DNA of 64,000 nt. Source: Lytechinus pictus (lineage: Eukaryota > Echinodermata > Echinoidea > Temnopleuroida > Toxopneustidae). This document shows positions 52,855-63,948 of the stretch, in pieces. The position numbers and the translations under genes were made by a program. The DNA is taken from NCBI RefSeq assembly GCF_037042905.1, contig NC_087249.1, positions 11,900,001 through 11,964,000 of the forward strand, read 5' to 3'. Position 1 is the first letter of the stretch, and every line of letters begins with the position of its first letter. Under the pieces are notes generated by a model. The model was not told the DNA's origin. It made no database searches and saw only the letters and a list, made by a program, of their open reading frames with translations.

Positions 52855-53685
52855 GCACTGCAACCTGGGAAGACCATGCCACCCAAGCCCTTGCCACCCA
52901 AGACCATGCCACCCAAGACCTTGCCACCCAAGACCTTGCCACCAAAGACCCTGCCACCCAAGACCCAGCCAGCCAAGACCACGCAAGCCAAGACCTTGCC
53001 ACCCAAGACCCAGCCAGCCAAGACCACGCCAGCCAAGACCACGCCACCCAAGACCACGCCACCCAAGACCACGCCACCCAAGACCATGCCAGCCAAGACC
53101 ACGCCACCCCATTTGTGGCACTGCAACCTTGGAAGACCATGCCACCCAAGACCTTGGCACCCAAGACCTTGCCACCAAAGACCCTGCCACCCAAGACCCA
53201 GCCAGCCAAGACCACGCCACCCAAGACCTTGCCACCCAAGACCCTGCCACCCAAGACCCAGCCAGCCAAGACCACGCCACCCAAGACCACGCCACCCAAG
53301 ACCTTGCCAGCCAAGACCACGCCACCCAAGACCACGCCACCCAAGTCCACGCCACCCAAGACCACGCCACCCAAGACCACGCCACCCCATTTGTGGCACT
53401 GCAACCTTGGAAGACCATGCCACCCAAGACCTTGCCACCAAAGACCCTGCCACCCAAGACCCAGCCAGCCAAGACCACGCCACCCAAGACCACGCCAGCC
53501 AAGACCATGCCAGCCAAGACCACGCCACCCAAGACCACGCCACCCAAGACCTTGCCAGCCAAGACCACGCCACCCAAGACCACGCCAGCCAAGACCACGC
53601 CAGCCAAGACCACGCCACCCAAGACCACGCCACCCAAGACCTTGCCACCCAAGACCACGCCACCCAAGACCTCTCAAAGCACCAC
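52855..53685 (+). repeat. 15-bp coding-type minisatellite (AAGACCACGCCACCC)
   Basis: About 55 copies of a 15-bp unit, encoding KTTPP/KTLPP/KTQPA in one frame. They are arranged in three higher-order blocks that each begin with CATTTGTGGCACTGCAACCT (52847, 53110, 53388; periods 263 and 278 bp). Neither period is a multiple of three, so the same block is read in three different frames. Because the unit lacks stops in any frame, all six frames stay open for more than 800 bp. Confidence 0.95.
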
Positions 53686-55914
53686 AGCGACAACGAACAC
53701 TTTGCCAGCATCACACAAGGCCCCTTCATCCCAGGCAACACATAAGGTTACTGCGTACAACAAGGAGCTGGAAAGAGACAACCAGGCTTTGCGGGAGAAG
53801 GTGAAGGAGGCCTTGAATATTAGATTGCAGGAGGAAATCCTGGACAAGTTTGCCACAGGTTAGTAGGAAAGATATCATGTAAATGAGGATGTGACATTAA
53901 TATTATGGTAGTGTAGCCCATAAGCAAACCACTAATATTTGAATAAATTTCATGCATAAATCAAATCCAATTGATTACTAACGTACATGTAATTTGACTC
54001 CCCAGCCCCATTACAAATTCCAAGACTGCTGCTTAACCGCCACAAATTGCGACTTGTTTTTAATGACTTTATCCTTGCGGGTGTCTCGCAACTTTTTGCC
54101 CCTAACTTACTATTTTTTGGTTCAGACTCTTTATAGGAATCTGATCAAATGTACCTTTTTTAGAAAAATTAAATATTGCATTTATTTTCTAATATATTTT
54201 GTTTTCTAAATTTCTTTTAAATTTATTTCTTTTTTTACCTTGTGACCTTATGATTTTTATTGTTTTTTCAATGGAAATTGTCGAGGACTTTATTTTGACC
54301 ATACTCATGATGAAATTAATTGATTTCAATCAGTGAAAGGACAAACAATGATACATTTACGCAACATTTCCAATGCAAAACACGATTTGTACAAGAATTC
54401 ACATTTTTGAGCGATTTGGGGTCTGCATACACCTACAAAATGTTGTGTTAATTCAGAACCACATACCAGAGGGTCCCAATTTTGTTCTCAGAAGATGCAA
54501 AAGACTTTAGAGTAAAAATTCAGTGAGTGACCGGAATTATTGCGAAAAATGTTGAGGGGGCTGAATCAGCCTCCCCCTCCCCCAGTCTCATGAGGGTTAA
54601 GGGTCTTTAAGCATAGGACCCCTGTTTAAAATGTCTAAATTTGGGGGGTCATAGTACTGGGATCCTGTGTTACCTGTTTTGTCCATAACGCAATGGTCAC
54701 AACCGGTTGTGCGTTTCTGCGTTTCCTTGCATGTTGACATTGCAGTAGCAAGAGGACTGCCACCTTGGTCTTGCGTGTCTGGAGAAAACATGCTTCTTCC
54801 TGTGTCTGACGCAAGGGTTTTCGGCAAAATTTGATGCAGAGAGGTGCACAACCCGACACATAACCAGATGTGACCATTGCATTGCATTGTCACAATATTT
54901 GATGTATAGTAATGTAGTTGAATATAATGTTGTTTTTTTCTCTTAGGTTTCCCTTGGCCATGGAGTCTCCATAACAGAAGAAAAGTTCGGAGCGGTAGAA
55001 AGTTCTACCACAAACTCCTTGTTCGTGAAGAACTTGGCAACAGCAGTATGGGGGACGGAAACGCTTCAGGGACAGCTCGCTCGAGGGCAGGAGCTGTCCA
55101 AGGTATAAGGACAGGCCTGCCAAGAAAAGGCTGGAAGCCAACAAGCTGTTAGCCGTCAAAGGTACTAAAAAAAGTTATTACATTTCAGATTTCGATTGGT
55201 TTGTGTACATAAATTCATCTTTGCATGCAGAATGGGTGTTTGTGACAACACCATACTTAAAAATGATGCTGGTGTTGAATTGTCCTTGAAAAACAGTTTG
55301 GGTTAAGAATTTTCTGTGCCGGCATTTTGAGTTGATTGACCTTATTCTCATGGTCACTTGACTCACTTTGCACATCGTTTCCATTCTATTCTTGATTCTT
55401 GGATGACTTGTCATTTCTAATACTGAGGCCACTTCTATCTTTAGGCTTTAATTCATATCATATGATGATGTATAATTTAAGCTAACTTCTTGTGAGTTAA
55501 GAGGAAAGACTTTACCCCCATCCCCACTATCCAATTTCATTAGAAATCCTATCGATGTCACCATGACACAAGACCAGTGGCGTCTACTACTAATTCGAAG
55601 CACCGTGTCCCATCAAAACACACAGGTTGTGAGGCTGACATGCTGGTTACAATCAAGAAATCCACATTCGAGGGTCGAAGGAAAATTAGCAGGTATGTCA
55701 AAAACTGGGCTAACTTCATGGCTTTTATGTTGTGGTTATTTTGGATGAAATACTCAATGACAAAATTGAGGATCATCATTTTATTCTATATCTAGGCATA
55801 TCTGGTCTAATCAGTTGAAAATGTTTTCTCCCATTTGGTCTACTCTTGAATCCTCTGATTCAAGGTATGACCACTAAACCTGCACCCAATCTTCATCACA
55901 TGAAGTTGCAAGTC

Positions 55915-56323
55915 AAGGGTCAAGTCTAACCAGGATCAGTTAAAGATCTAAAAAATATTTCAATTTTTACCAATTTGACATCAAGGACCAACTTAACTGA
56001 ACCATAAAATGTTATAACAATGGTAATGCCACATGTTCAGGGAAGAATAAAACTTTGTTTCACAGGTCAACGAGGAGAAAATTCGAATATTCCATATAAT
56101 AAAATACAAAAGAAATAGTGAGTGAGTGATCATTGATGTCATCAGTCCCCCATTTGCATACTGACCAGGATGTGCATATAAATGTTTTGTGAAATTAAGC
56201 GAAACTTTAAAATGTCATAACTTTCTTATTTTACATCCGATTTTGATGAAATTTTCAGTGTTTTGCTTGTTGGATTTTTCTCTTTTAATTCAAATCAACA
56301 TTTTGTTGGGATGGACTTGTCCT
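55915..56323. mobile_element. MITE family A, partial, in BEN-SWIM intron
   Basis: The right terminus GGATGGACTTGTCC is followed by TTTAAC (TTAA at 56324-56327). Internal AAGCGAAACTTTAAAATGTC and TGATGAAATTTTCAGTGTTT match the right half of 16086-16690. The left half is incomplete (AGGGTCAAGTCTAACC at 55916). Confidence 0.8.
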
Positions 56324-57544
56324 TTAACTGTTATTTTTCTCAAGACATTTTTCAAATTGGTGTCAAGGACTAAATTCTTTGTATGTATGCATAATTTGCA
56401 ATCACTCCTGTGTATTACAGGAAATACAAGGATTACCTCAAGGCCTTCATGGCACAGAAGCAAGCATGGGCCATTTGCATGAGGGAGGAGCTGATGACGA
56501 GAGGCAACAATACAAACAATTATTGTGAGGCGGCCATGAGGGTGCTGAAGGACAAAATCCTTAATTGCACCAAAGCATTCAGTGTTCCCCAGTTGGTAGA
56601 TTTCATGTCTACCTTCCTTCAGGAACATTACTGCCAGCGCCTAATTGATGTGGCCAATGGGAGGCTAAGCAATGTACTTACATCACGATATATGATGGTG
56701 GAAAGGGCCATCTCAAAGGAAGACATTCACCAGGTAAATCGACCATTAAAAATAATATCCGTTATTTTTTCATCCATATACAGTCAACTCTGCCTAAGTC
56801 AAAATTAAAACCTAACTGGAAGGTACATGTACATATGCAAGTCTTTTTTTCTGTCTTTCCTATTTTTGAAAACTTCTTAGAGGTCAGTTTTCTTTCTAAG
56901 TCAAAGCTGCAGTAACGCTGCCTAATTCAAATTAATTTAAGTTGAATAATTCCGTAATGGATAATATATTAAAGTCTTTGTTTTTTATTTTCTATGTCTA
57001 ACTCCCTGTGATTCAAATTTTCTCTGAGTTGCAGATATTTCTTCAGTCCCATCAGGTTCAACTTAGGCAGAATTCCTAGCAGCTAAATTTTTCTCCTATA
57101 TTTTGTATTTTACTTCATTGTAACAGAATGGTTTGATGGTATTTGAGGTCATGGTTAACATGATATAAAAATTTATAGTAAATGAAAAAATATTTGTTCA
57201 GTTTTTCATTGCTTTTTGAATTCATATTTGTCCTTATATGAGATTAGATTTGAGGTGATTATGTACCACTTATATTGAGGCATCACAGTAAACTGCACAG
57301 AGTTGAATTGCTCTAGTTTTTATTGAAATCTTCTGTTCAATATCAGGTAGCGTCAATGCAATACGTTGTGAAGAGCCAGCAGGAAGATGGATAATACCAT
57401 GTCAACACTCTAATTGGCATTTGCACATGTCATGTAGGAAAGACTGGAGGTCTCTGTAAGCATCAGGGGGCAATTGTGAAGCACTTTGGTGTTTCATCAA
57501 CCAACTTTGAACACATCCATGACCCAGAATTAAGATTGCAACAG

Positions 57545-57969
57545 GTTATTACAGTTTCTATTCACTATCGTTAGTGGAGTCCACACGGTCTTTGCTAAAC
57601 TTAACCCTAATTGGACTGGTGGGGGGGGGGGAGGGGGTCTAAAAGCCCCCCCGACATTTTTGTGATAAATTTTTAACGAGAGAAGCTATGGCCGCGATAT
57701 TTCAAGACTTTTTTCTTTGAAGTCTCGCGCATCTTTTAAGTACAAATTTGCAACGCCCGGGTACCCGATTCGCGGGTTACGCATAATTTTGTAACCGTGC
57801 GTTATACCCAAAATTGCACAAAAACGTGATTTCATGTACAAAGTCAATGCAAATTGTGTTTTCACCTAATATTCATAAATGAGTGATTATTGATTTATTT
57901 CATTGATAACAATCATTTGATTTGCTGCTATTTATGCCCGAAATAATGTCGCCGACAATTTCTATTAAA
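57545..57969. other. Interspersed repeat-like sequence, non-coding
   Basis: A poly-G run (57619-57630) is followed by a GC-containing segment (CGCCCGGGTACCCGATTCGC) and AT-rich sequence. No gene is seen. Confidence 0.45.
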
Positions 57970-58650
57970 AAAAACAATCAAAAACAAAGAAATACATAAC
58001 AAATTCCAAAAACAATAAAATACATAAGAAAACATTTTGATACCAATTTTTTTGTGTGCATTCGATCAGAATCTCACAACGAGTCTTCAAACAAAAAATG
58101 AACACTTCACGACATGGACAGCGGTCGGTTAATTCAGCTATCTGTCTGTCTATTATATCACTGAAGTCATGGGTATCAAACCGTCCGTAGAACCTACATG
58201 TATTAAGTTCATTTGCAATCTTAAAAGGGTCATCAACATTCGCGAGTGATTGATCTCTTTTGGGAACATAGTCGGTCATTGATTGTAAAAACTGCCACGC
58301 TGCTCGCGGATTATTATTTTGAAAGTGATTTTCAAGCTTTCTCCGGTAGTCTCGTTTCGCTCTGTTTATTTCCTGACACAGTCTAGCGTGAAACGACTTT
58401 ATTATGGTTAGTCGATCACCGGCATCGAATGCTTCCTTTCTTGCTTTGATGATTCCTTTAATATCTTTTTGTAATCCAGGGTTTGCTATTCGGGTACACC
58501 TTAATCGTTTTACTTTGTACATGTAAATCCTGACAAAAGACGATGTAATCATTAACTGCACTTCTGATTTTGTTTATGTCGGCCGAAGCTTCAAAGAACA
58601 CATTGGTACCTGTCACTTCTCTCTCTCTTTGTTTTCATCCTCCATCATAG
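57970..58650 (-). pseudogene. CR1-like LINE ORF2 fragment
   Basis: Minus-strand frames give the linker between endonuclease and reverse transcriptase of a CR1/jockey-like element: KIRSAVNDYIVFCQDL and PNSKPWIT in one frame, then DIKGIIKARKEAFDAGDR, INRAKRDYRRKLENHF, NNPRAAWQFLQSMTDYVPK and FKIANELN in the next. At least one frameshift (near 58480) and truncation on both sides make it non-functional. Confidence 0.85.
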
Positions 58651-59179
58651 TTGGGATGAAAACTGCAACTTTCATTTCTGGCACACTTCACAAAGTTTTC
58701 TATTCTAATAAACACGTTTTTTTTTAGAACGTCGTCATTTTATACTTCTGTTCGCTTCTATCATCTCACTTGGAGCAAACTTCATACATTGTCTATTCAA
58801 CTTCATCTCATATTCAAGTTTTTGTACTATCCGTTTTCTCTGTCATTTCACCAAGAGAAAAATCCAAAATACCGCTTGTGCTAGCCAAGTTAGTTTTGTG
58901 ATAATATCTGTGTGATTTTGTGTATATTGTGTCAAATATTGGGATCATGCAATTATTGGAACATTTTGCGAGGATTTCTACTATTTCTAGGATTTCTCTA
59001 CACGCCTAAAGTCGGTAAGTGGTGCTTGGATATTGTCATTCCATCATATCACCAACCCCCCACTTCAGGGGACTGGAGGTGGATCCTCTGTCTCCAGTAC
59101 TGGCTATGGATGAGCATTTTAAAAGACCATGGATGGGGGGAAACCACAACGTGCCGGAGGTTGGAGTGGACGACTGGTC
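58651..59179. other. Unassigned stretch upstream of the polymerase relic
   Basis: No recognised domain. The segment at 59040-59180 keeps a protein-like frame (PLSPVLAMDEHFKRPWMGG) that could be more of the polymerase relic, but I cannot place it. Confidence 0.35.
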
Positions 59180-60490
59180 CGCTCCACCTGACAGGGATGA
59201 GCTGTGGAACCCTGCAAACGCTGCTTGTCTGTTTCATGAATCTCAAGAGGGGGAAAATAATCAAATACGTATATTTTACATTGTTGTACCCTTACATAAA
59301 CAAGTACGGATCTTACCTTATCTTACCCCATAGGTCACCCTCTTATCATGACTGAAAATTTTTGGGATGTGTCAGACTATTATGGTTTGATAAGGTGAAA
59401 AGTGCTACCTCCGCAAAATCTGTTACATCCTGTCTTACCAATGACCAATGAATAAAAAACTGACGTTCCCGCTCTGCTACGCATGCGCAGAGTCGTTACA
59501 AACAGAAAAATATGAACATACAGAACAGGAGAGGGCACTGAATGGCACATGGATATCTCCTGAGCTCGAAAAAACTCTTGAGAAGGGGTACAGGCTCTTG
59601 GGTATTGAAGCCGTGGCACTTTAATTATGAGAGACAGTATGATAAATCTATTGATAGTAGCGAATTATCAGTTAGGTACCAACGGGTTCTTTTACGAAAT
59701 ATATCAACACATTTCTTAAGATTAAACAAGAAGCATCCAGTACTGGTGCAAAACCTTGGCTGACAAAAAGAAATATGTAGAGTACTACAGGAAAAATGAG
59801 GGAATTCTGTTGGATTCAAGTAAAATTCAAGTAAAATAGTGAAGAATAAAGGATTAAGATCCTTGAGCAAAATCATGCTCAATTCCTTTTGGGGGCGGTT
59901 TGGCATTAGGTTGGATTTACGTAAACATCCGTCATCACTAACGCAGGGGATTTGTATTCCGATAACCGATGATGAAAATGAAATCAGGGACTTGACGTTT
60001 GTGAAGAAAAAGTTGAGGCAAGGTATGTCAAGCGAAGTGAATTTGTGGAATATATCAAATCGCCCAACCACGTCATTGCCACCTTTACCACAGCTCAGGC
60101 AAGATTGAAATTGTTTGACGAACTAGACGAATTGGGCGACCGGGTGATGCATTATCATACTGACAGTGTCGTGTATCTTGAGAGGGAAAATGCCCAGGGA
60201 GAGTATAGACCATCTCTTGGGGATTATCTGGAAGAATTAACGGATGAGCTTGATGGGCACACTTACTTCGGCTCCAGAGTGGCCAAAGAATTATGCATAT
60301 AGATTACATAATGGACAAAACTGTTTGTAAAGCGAAAGGGATCACGCTTACCTACACCAATTCACAAAGAATTATTTACGATGTGATGAAGTCTACGGTG
60401 ACAAACATGAAAGATAACTCCACGGTGTCTGCATTGAATCCTTATCGAATTAAAAATGTCAGTCACATGACGTTAAACGTCAGCGCATTA
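59180..60490 (+). pseudogene. Polinton/Maverick-type protein-primed DNA polymerase B relic
   Basis: Successive frames preserve the order of a Polinton-type family B polymerase. At 59190-59300 there is ANAACLFHESQEGE, then FTLLYPYINKYG at the motif A position. At 59340-59480 there is LIMTENFWDVSDYYGLI, then KLTFPLCYACAES-like sequence. At 59525-59640 there is ERALNGTWISPELEKTLEKG. At 59850-59900 there is LRSLSKIMLNSFWGRFG (motif B). At 60068-60180 there is VIATFTTAQARLKLFDEL, then MHYHTDSVVY at the motif C position. At 60270-60440 there is PKNYAYRLHNG, then KAKGITLTYTNSQRI. Several frameshifts and stops lie between blocks. The aspartates expected in motif A and first in motif C are Tyr and His. 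It is a dead mobile-element gene. No capsid, integrase or terminal repeat of such an element is recognised nearby. Confidence 0.85.
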
Positions 60491-60599
60491 TGACATCGTC
60501 GTTTGAAAAAAATGTATGGAGTTGTGTATGACAAGAGGGTTATTGCGAATTATTTCAAAACAATTCCCTATGGATATTGTCAAAACTAGGATTTTTAAG

Positions 60600-60965
60600 T
60601 ACTGTATACCCTGTAATCGTTTTTGTCATTCTGCACATAGGAACAAACAATTTAGACTTCGGAGTTTGGGACAAGGACAAGCAAAACATTTTATTGAACT
60701 TTATAAAACCGTTTCAGAAATTTTCAGAGGTTCCATGATAGTCTTTTTTTTATTGATTTTGATTCGGACAACAAACTTTTCTATATTCAAATCAATTGAA
60801 ATGGTGAGCTACTGAGCTAGGACTCTTTATAACTGTGAAATATTTGATAATAATCTCAATTGTAATCTCAATTTGGATTATTCTGACTCTGATTTCATAT
60901 ATTCTATTGATGGTCTACACCTGCGATTTAAAGAAAAAGTGTATATACTTTTATGACTTGGAGTA
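60600..60965 (+). pseudogene. SGNH-hydrolase-like relic, copy 1
   Basis: FVILHIGTNNLDFGVWDKD (about 60620-60680) is a GTNN-type SGNH block. It is followed in another frame by FIELYKTVSEIFRG, and DGLHL (about 60910-60925) is the typical catalytic Asp-x-x-His end. Stops and frameshifts separate the blocks. The nucleotide sequence is closely similar to 61690-61930. Confidence 0.7.
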
Positions 60966-61019
60966 TTTTTTTATTTCTGCATTGAAGAATATTTTGTGTG
61001 AATGTGACATTCCCAATTT

Positions 61020-61370
61020 TTCTTAAAGGATCCAACCGGAACTTAAAAGGCTGTGGACACCGCCTTAAAACAGGCATGCAAAGAAAGAAAGTTCAAGAAG
61101 AAATTTACCTTACATGTATCACCACGCTACAAGAGAAAGAGTGCAAAGGAGCAAGTGCACTTAAATCATGGAGGAGGGCTTCATCAATCCAAAGAAACAT
61201 TTCAAACCTGTTCCTCCCCTTATACTGGCCCCTAATCGTCATGTACCAGATGAACTATAGGTTTATATCTTATGTTAACCTTCATGAATTTGTGAAAAAT
61301 GTGCACACCAAAAGGGAGTGTCATCAATGTTCATCAACTGATCTCTGGAAAGAACTTGTCTCCAGGAAAT
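61020..61370 (+). other. Unidentified protein-like segment between SGNH relics
   Basis: Overlapping frames give basic, protein-like sequence: KQACKERKFKKKFTLHVSPR, then in another frame MEEGFINPKKHFKPVPPLIL to a TAG. I do not recognise the family. It may be part of the same mobile element as the polymerase or SGNH relics. Confidence 0.3.
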
Positions 61371-61935
61371 GAGTGTGGAGCTTGAGGTTGAGGAGGCTGG
61401 AGAGGGTGCAGAGGACCCTAAGGAGAGATCAAGAGTTGGTGGGACAAGTATGATTGTTCCCAAGAAAAATAGGAAGAGCATGCATGTCATCTTGTTCTGT
61501 TGTGGATCAGCAAACAGAATACCAAGAGAGACTTCTCCAAAAAATCAAGCAATGCTTGAGATACAAGTTCGGATCCGGGACATTTCCAAATATTCACATT
61601 TTGATTTTGATTTCAACATAACATATTTTCCTGGTGCTACAATTCAGCAATTAAAAAGCAACATATAACAACTTTTTTCTTCTGTGAAAGAGGCTACAAG
61701 TTTTGTCATTTTACACATAGGAACAAACAACTTAAGACTTTGGAGTTAGCGACAAGGACAAGCAACATTTTATTGAACTTTATAAAACCGTTTCGGAAAT
61801 CTTCAGAGGTTCCACGATAGTCTTTTTTTATTGATTTTGCCTCGTTCGGACGACAGACTTTTCTATATTCAATTGAAATGGTTTGCTAGGACTGTGAAAT
61901 ATTCGATAGTAATCTCGATTTGGATTATTTTGACT
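61371..61935 (+). pseudogene. SGNH-hydrolase-like relic, copy 2
   Basis: SVELEVEEAGEGAEDP, then RVGGTSMIVPKKNRKS opens the copy. One frame over, the sequence CSVVDQQTEYQERLLQ overlaps it. FPGATIQQLKSN and FVILHIGTNNL follow, with stops at about 61666 and after 61745. It is a shorter, more decayed version of copy 3 at 62290-63720. Confidence 0.75.
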
Positions 61936-62289
61936 AAGGACACTCCACTGGCGATGGACAAAGGAAGAGAAATGGAAGATACATTGTAATATTCATTTAA
62001 TTTATGAATTGTTCCTCTCAATCGAATCAACTTTGGAGTATAATAATGGTATTTGAAAACCAATAATGTCACCAAGGGTGAGACACAAACATGCAGGTAA
62101 ATATAATGCAACGATACCGATGAATATTGTAGCAATTCAACCTGTAGAGAATAATGGCCCAATGATTAACATGATGTCACGAGTAGGCGAGATGAATGGA
62201 AATATCATAAACAAAATACAGATGACTTTGCATTGAGAAATGGCAGGGAAGTTTCATGAATCCTGATGATACAACTGATTTTTTTTTTT
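61936..62289. other. Non-coding, no gene seen
   Basis: AT-rich sequence ending in a T-run (62280-62293) that leads into a possible acceptor (CCCTCAG) at 62303. Confidence 0.5.
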
Positions 62290-63720
62290 TTTAATATCCC
62301 TCAGCATGCTCAGATGCTGAGAAGGACCAGGAAGAGTTGATTGGCAACGATACCCCTGCCCCTTCTCCCATGAGACTCCTACGGCCAGTCTCTAGCAAGC
62401 ATGTGCATCGACCTTCTACTAGCCAAGACAGGAGAAACATTACCTGTAGAATGCATTTTATGAGCAATATTTTTTCGTTGGGAATAAGTGTGGAGTTCGA
62501 GGTTGAAGAGGCTGCAGAGGATTCTATGGAAGGATCACGTGTTGGTGGGACAGATTGTTCCGAAGAAAAAAAAGAAGAGCAAGTCATCCTGTTCTGTTGT
62601 GGATCAGCAAACAGAATACCAAGAGAGGCTACTCCAAATAAATCAGGCGATGCTTCAGCAGCAAGTTCAAATCACTAATACGTTCGATAGCATGCTCTTG
62701 GTTCTTAATAATATTGCAGACAAACTCCAATATACTCCTCATCCCTTCCTTCTGCCTATCCATTTGGAAATCAATAAAGAGGGAAGTAAGACAAATGTTC
62801 TGGTAAAAACAACAATAAGCTCATGCTTTGGTATTTGTCCTGGTGCTGTCTACATTTCATCAAAAACAATGTAAATACATGTATGGCAGATGATGTTAAA
62901 ATTGTGATCCTTCACGTAGGAACAAACAATTTGAATTGTGGTGTATGGGACTGGACTGAAAAGAAGTATAAATGCTTGTATTTTGCTGTTAGAGAACTAT
63001 ACCCGTGTGCTACAATAATCTTCAGTGCGATACCTCCTACATGTAGGTGGGACAGCCAGGATTTGTACAAAGCTAGTGGGTTTTTTAATAAAACTTAACA
63101 ATTTCACGGCAAATACACCATTCTGTGAATCTGTTGCTTCACCAGACTGTTTCACCGTTGGTGATAGATATCATAGATGGGATGGTCTGCATAGATCTTA
63201 CATCAAGAGGGAAGACATTGTTAGTGGAAGCATTCCGGAAGGTGAGGAAAGTTCTCTTACCATGTAAACCTAGAACCTCATATGTTCCCAAGGAACTAAA
63301 ATGTTTGTTTTCGCCAAAGAGCAAAGAGCAGGACAAGAAAGAGTTGAACAGCGATAAAGGGGAGGAGAGGAAAGAACATGATGCATGCAAGTTACAGGAA
63401 AGATACAAAAGGATGAAGCATGGCTGTACCCAACAAATACGGAGTATAGACTGGGATGGGAACGTCATTCCAAGGAGAAGAGCTGCACCAACTGCACCGC
63501 CAGTGTTGCCACCAGGGAGGCACATTCCGGAAACCAGGTTTAATGTGCTCATCCCTTATGCACATGTCGAACAGCAAAAGAAAACACCAGGGCTGAGCTT
63601 GTCAAGTGTTATGCTACCTCAACCTCCAAGCCGCTATGTTCGACATAAGAAAGGGAAGGCGAAGCGTCGGCGAGACAAAGCCACCAAGAAAAGGAAGAAG
63701 AGCAAGAAGGTATTTCTTTT
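62290..63720 (+). pseudogene. SGNH-hydrolase-like protein gene, copy 3 (best preserved)
   Basis: A first exon-like block after CCCTCAG (62304) reads ACSDAEKDQEELIGNDTPAP and continues to VEFEVEEAAEDSMEGSRVGG. After a frame change comes a coiled-coil-like QQTEYQERLLQINQAMLQQQ. Then DVKIVILHVGTNNLNCGVWD, ELYPCATIIFSAIPPT and RWDGLHRS give the SGNH pattern (GTNN, IPP, D-x-x-H). A one-base frame change at about 63195 is followed by LTSRGKTLLVEAFRKVRKVL, a charged linker and a Lys/Arg-rich end (KGKAKRRRDKATKKRKKSKK) that runs into GTATTT, a possible donor at 63710. SGNH domains are known in ORF1 of CR1-like LINEs and in other mobile-element proteins; which applies here is unresolved. Confidence 0.7.
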
Positions 63721-63879
63721 TATTCATTAGGCTGTTATGAATTGTGAAGAAGAGACTTTCTGTAATGAGTCCACTATAAACATGTACCTACTGTCATTCA
63801 ATTTTAAGCGTGTACATGTATGCTCGAGTTCAAGGATTATGACTTATGGACAAATTGCTTCTCAGGGGCCAAATGGGGA

Positions 63880-63948
63880 AAGTCCACTCAAACAAAAAGA
63901 GTATCACAAGCATAACACTGAAAATTTCTTTGAAATCGGAGGTAATTG
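63880..63948. repeat. MITE family A, fragment
   Basis: GGAAAGTCCACTCAAACAAA, then AAGCATAACACTGAAAATTT and GAAATCGGA match the left end of the TTAA MITE. The match fades at 63948. The last ~50 bp of the window show nothing further. Confidence 0.65.

Larger units (their letters stand above)
52765..57544 (+). pseudogene. BEN-like plus SWIM zinc-finger gene, broken
   Basis: Putative exons are 52765-53858, 54947-55161, 55578-55692, 56421-56733 and 57347-57544, all with AG/GT borders. Exon 1 starts KPKTLKVDGAKREALSVILK, runs through a Lys/Thr/Pro minisatellite and ends in a coiled-coil-like segment (NKELERDNQALREKVKEAL). Exon 2 is BEN-like: VSLGHGVSITEEKF, SLFVKNLATAVWGTETL and, one frame over, LEGRSCPRYKDRPAKKRLEA. 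Exon 3 has a small Cys/His region (KHRVPSKHTGCEADMLVTI). Exons 4-5 match the C-terminal part of MULE-transposase-related proteins: AWAICMREELMTRGNNTNNY, FSVPQLVDFMSTF and a SWIM finger ICTCHVGKTGGLCKHQ (CxCx8CxH). Exon junctions 2/3 (phase 1), 3/4 (phase 2) and 4/5 (phase 0) join in frame. Breaks: a net frame change across the minisatellite, a one-base shift inside the BEN exon, a phase mismatch at junction 1/2, and an in-frame TAA at 57392-57394. No DDE transposase core is seen. Likely a domesticated or transposon-derived DNA-binding gene, now decayed, or affected by assembly error. Confidence 0.72.

Noticed and set aside
52731..53741. Long Trp/Gly/Leu/Val-rich frames on the minus strand
   Set aside because: They are mirror frames of the 15-bp minisatellite, which lacks stops in every frame. 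No other coding evidence.
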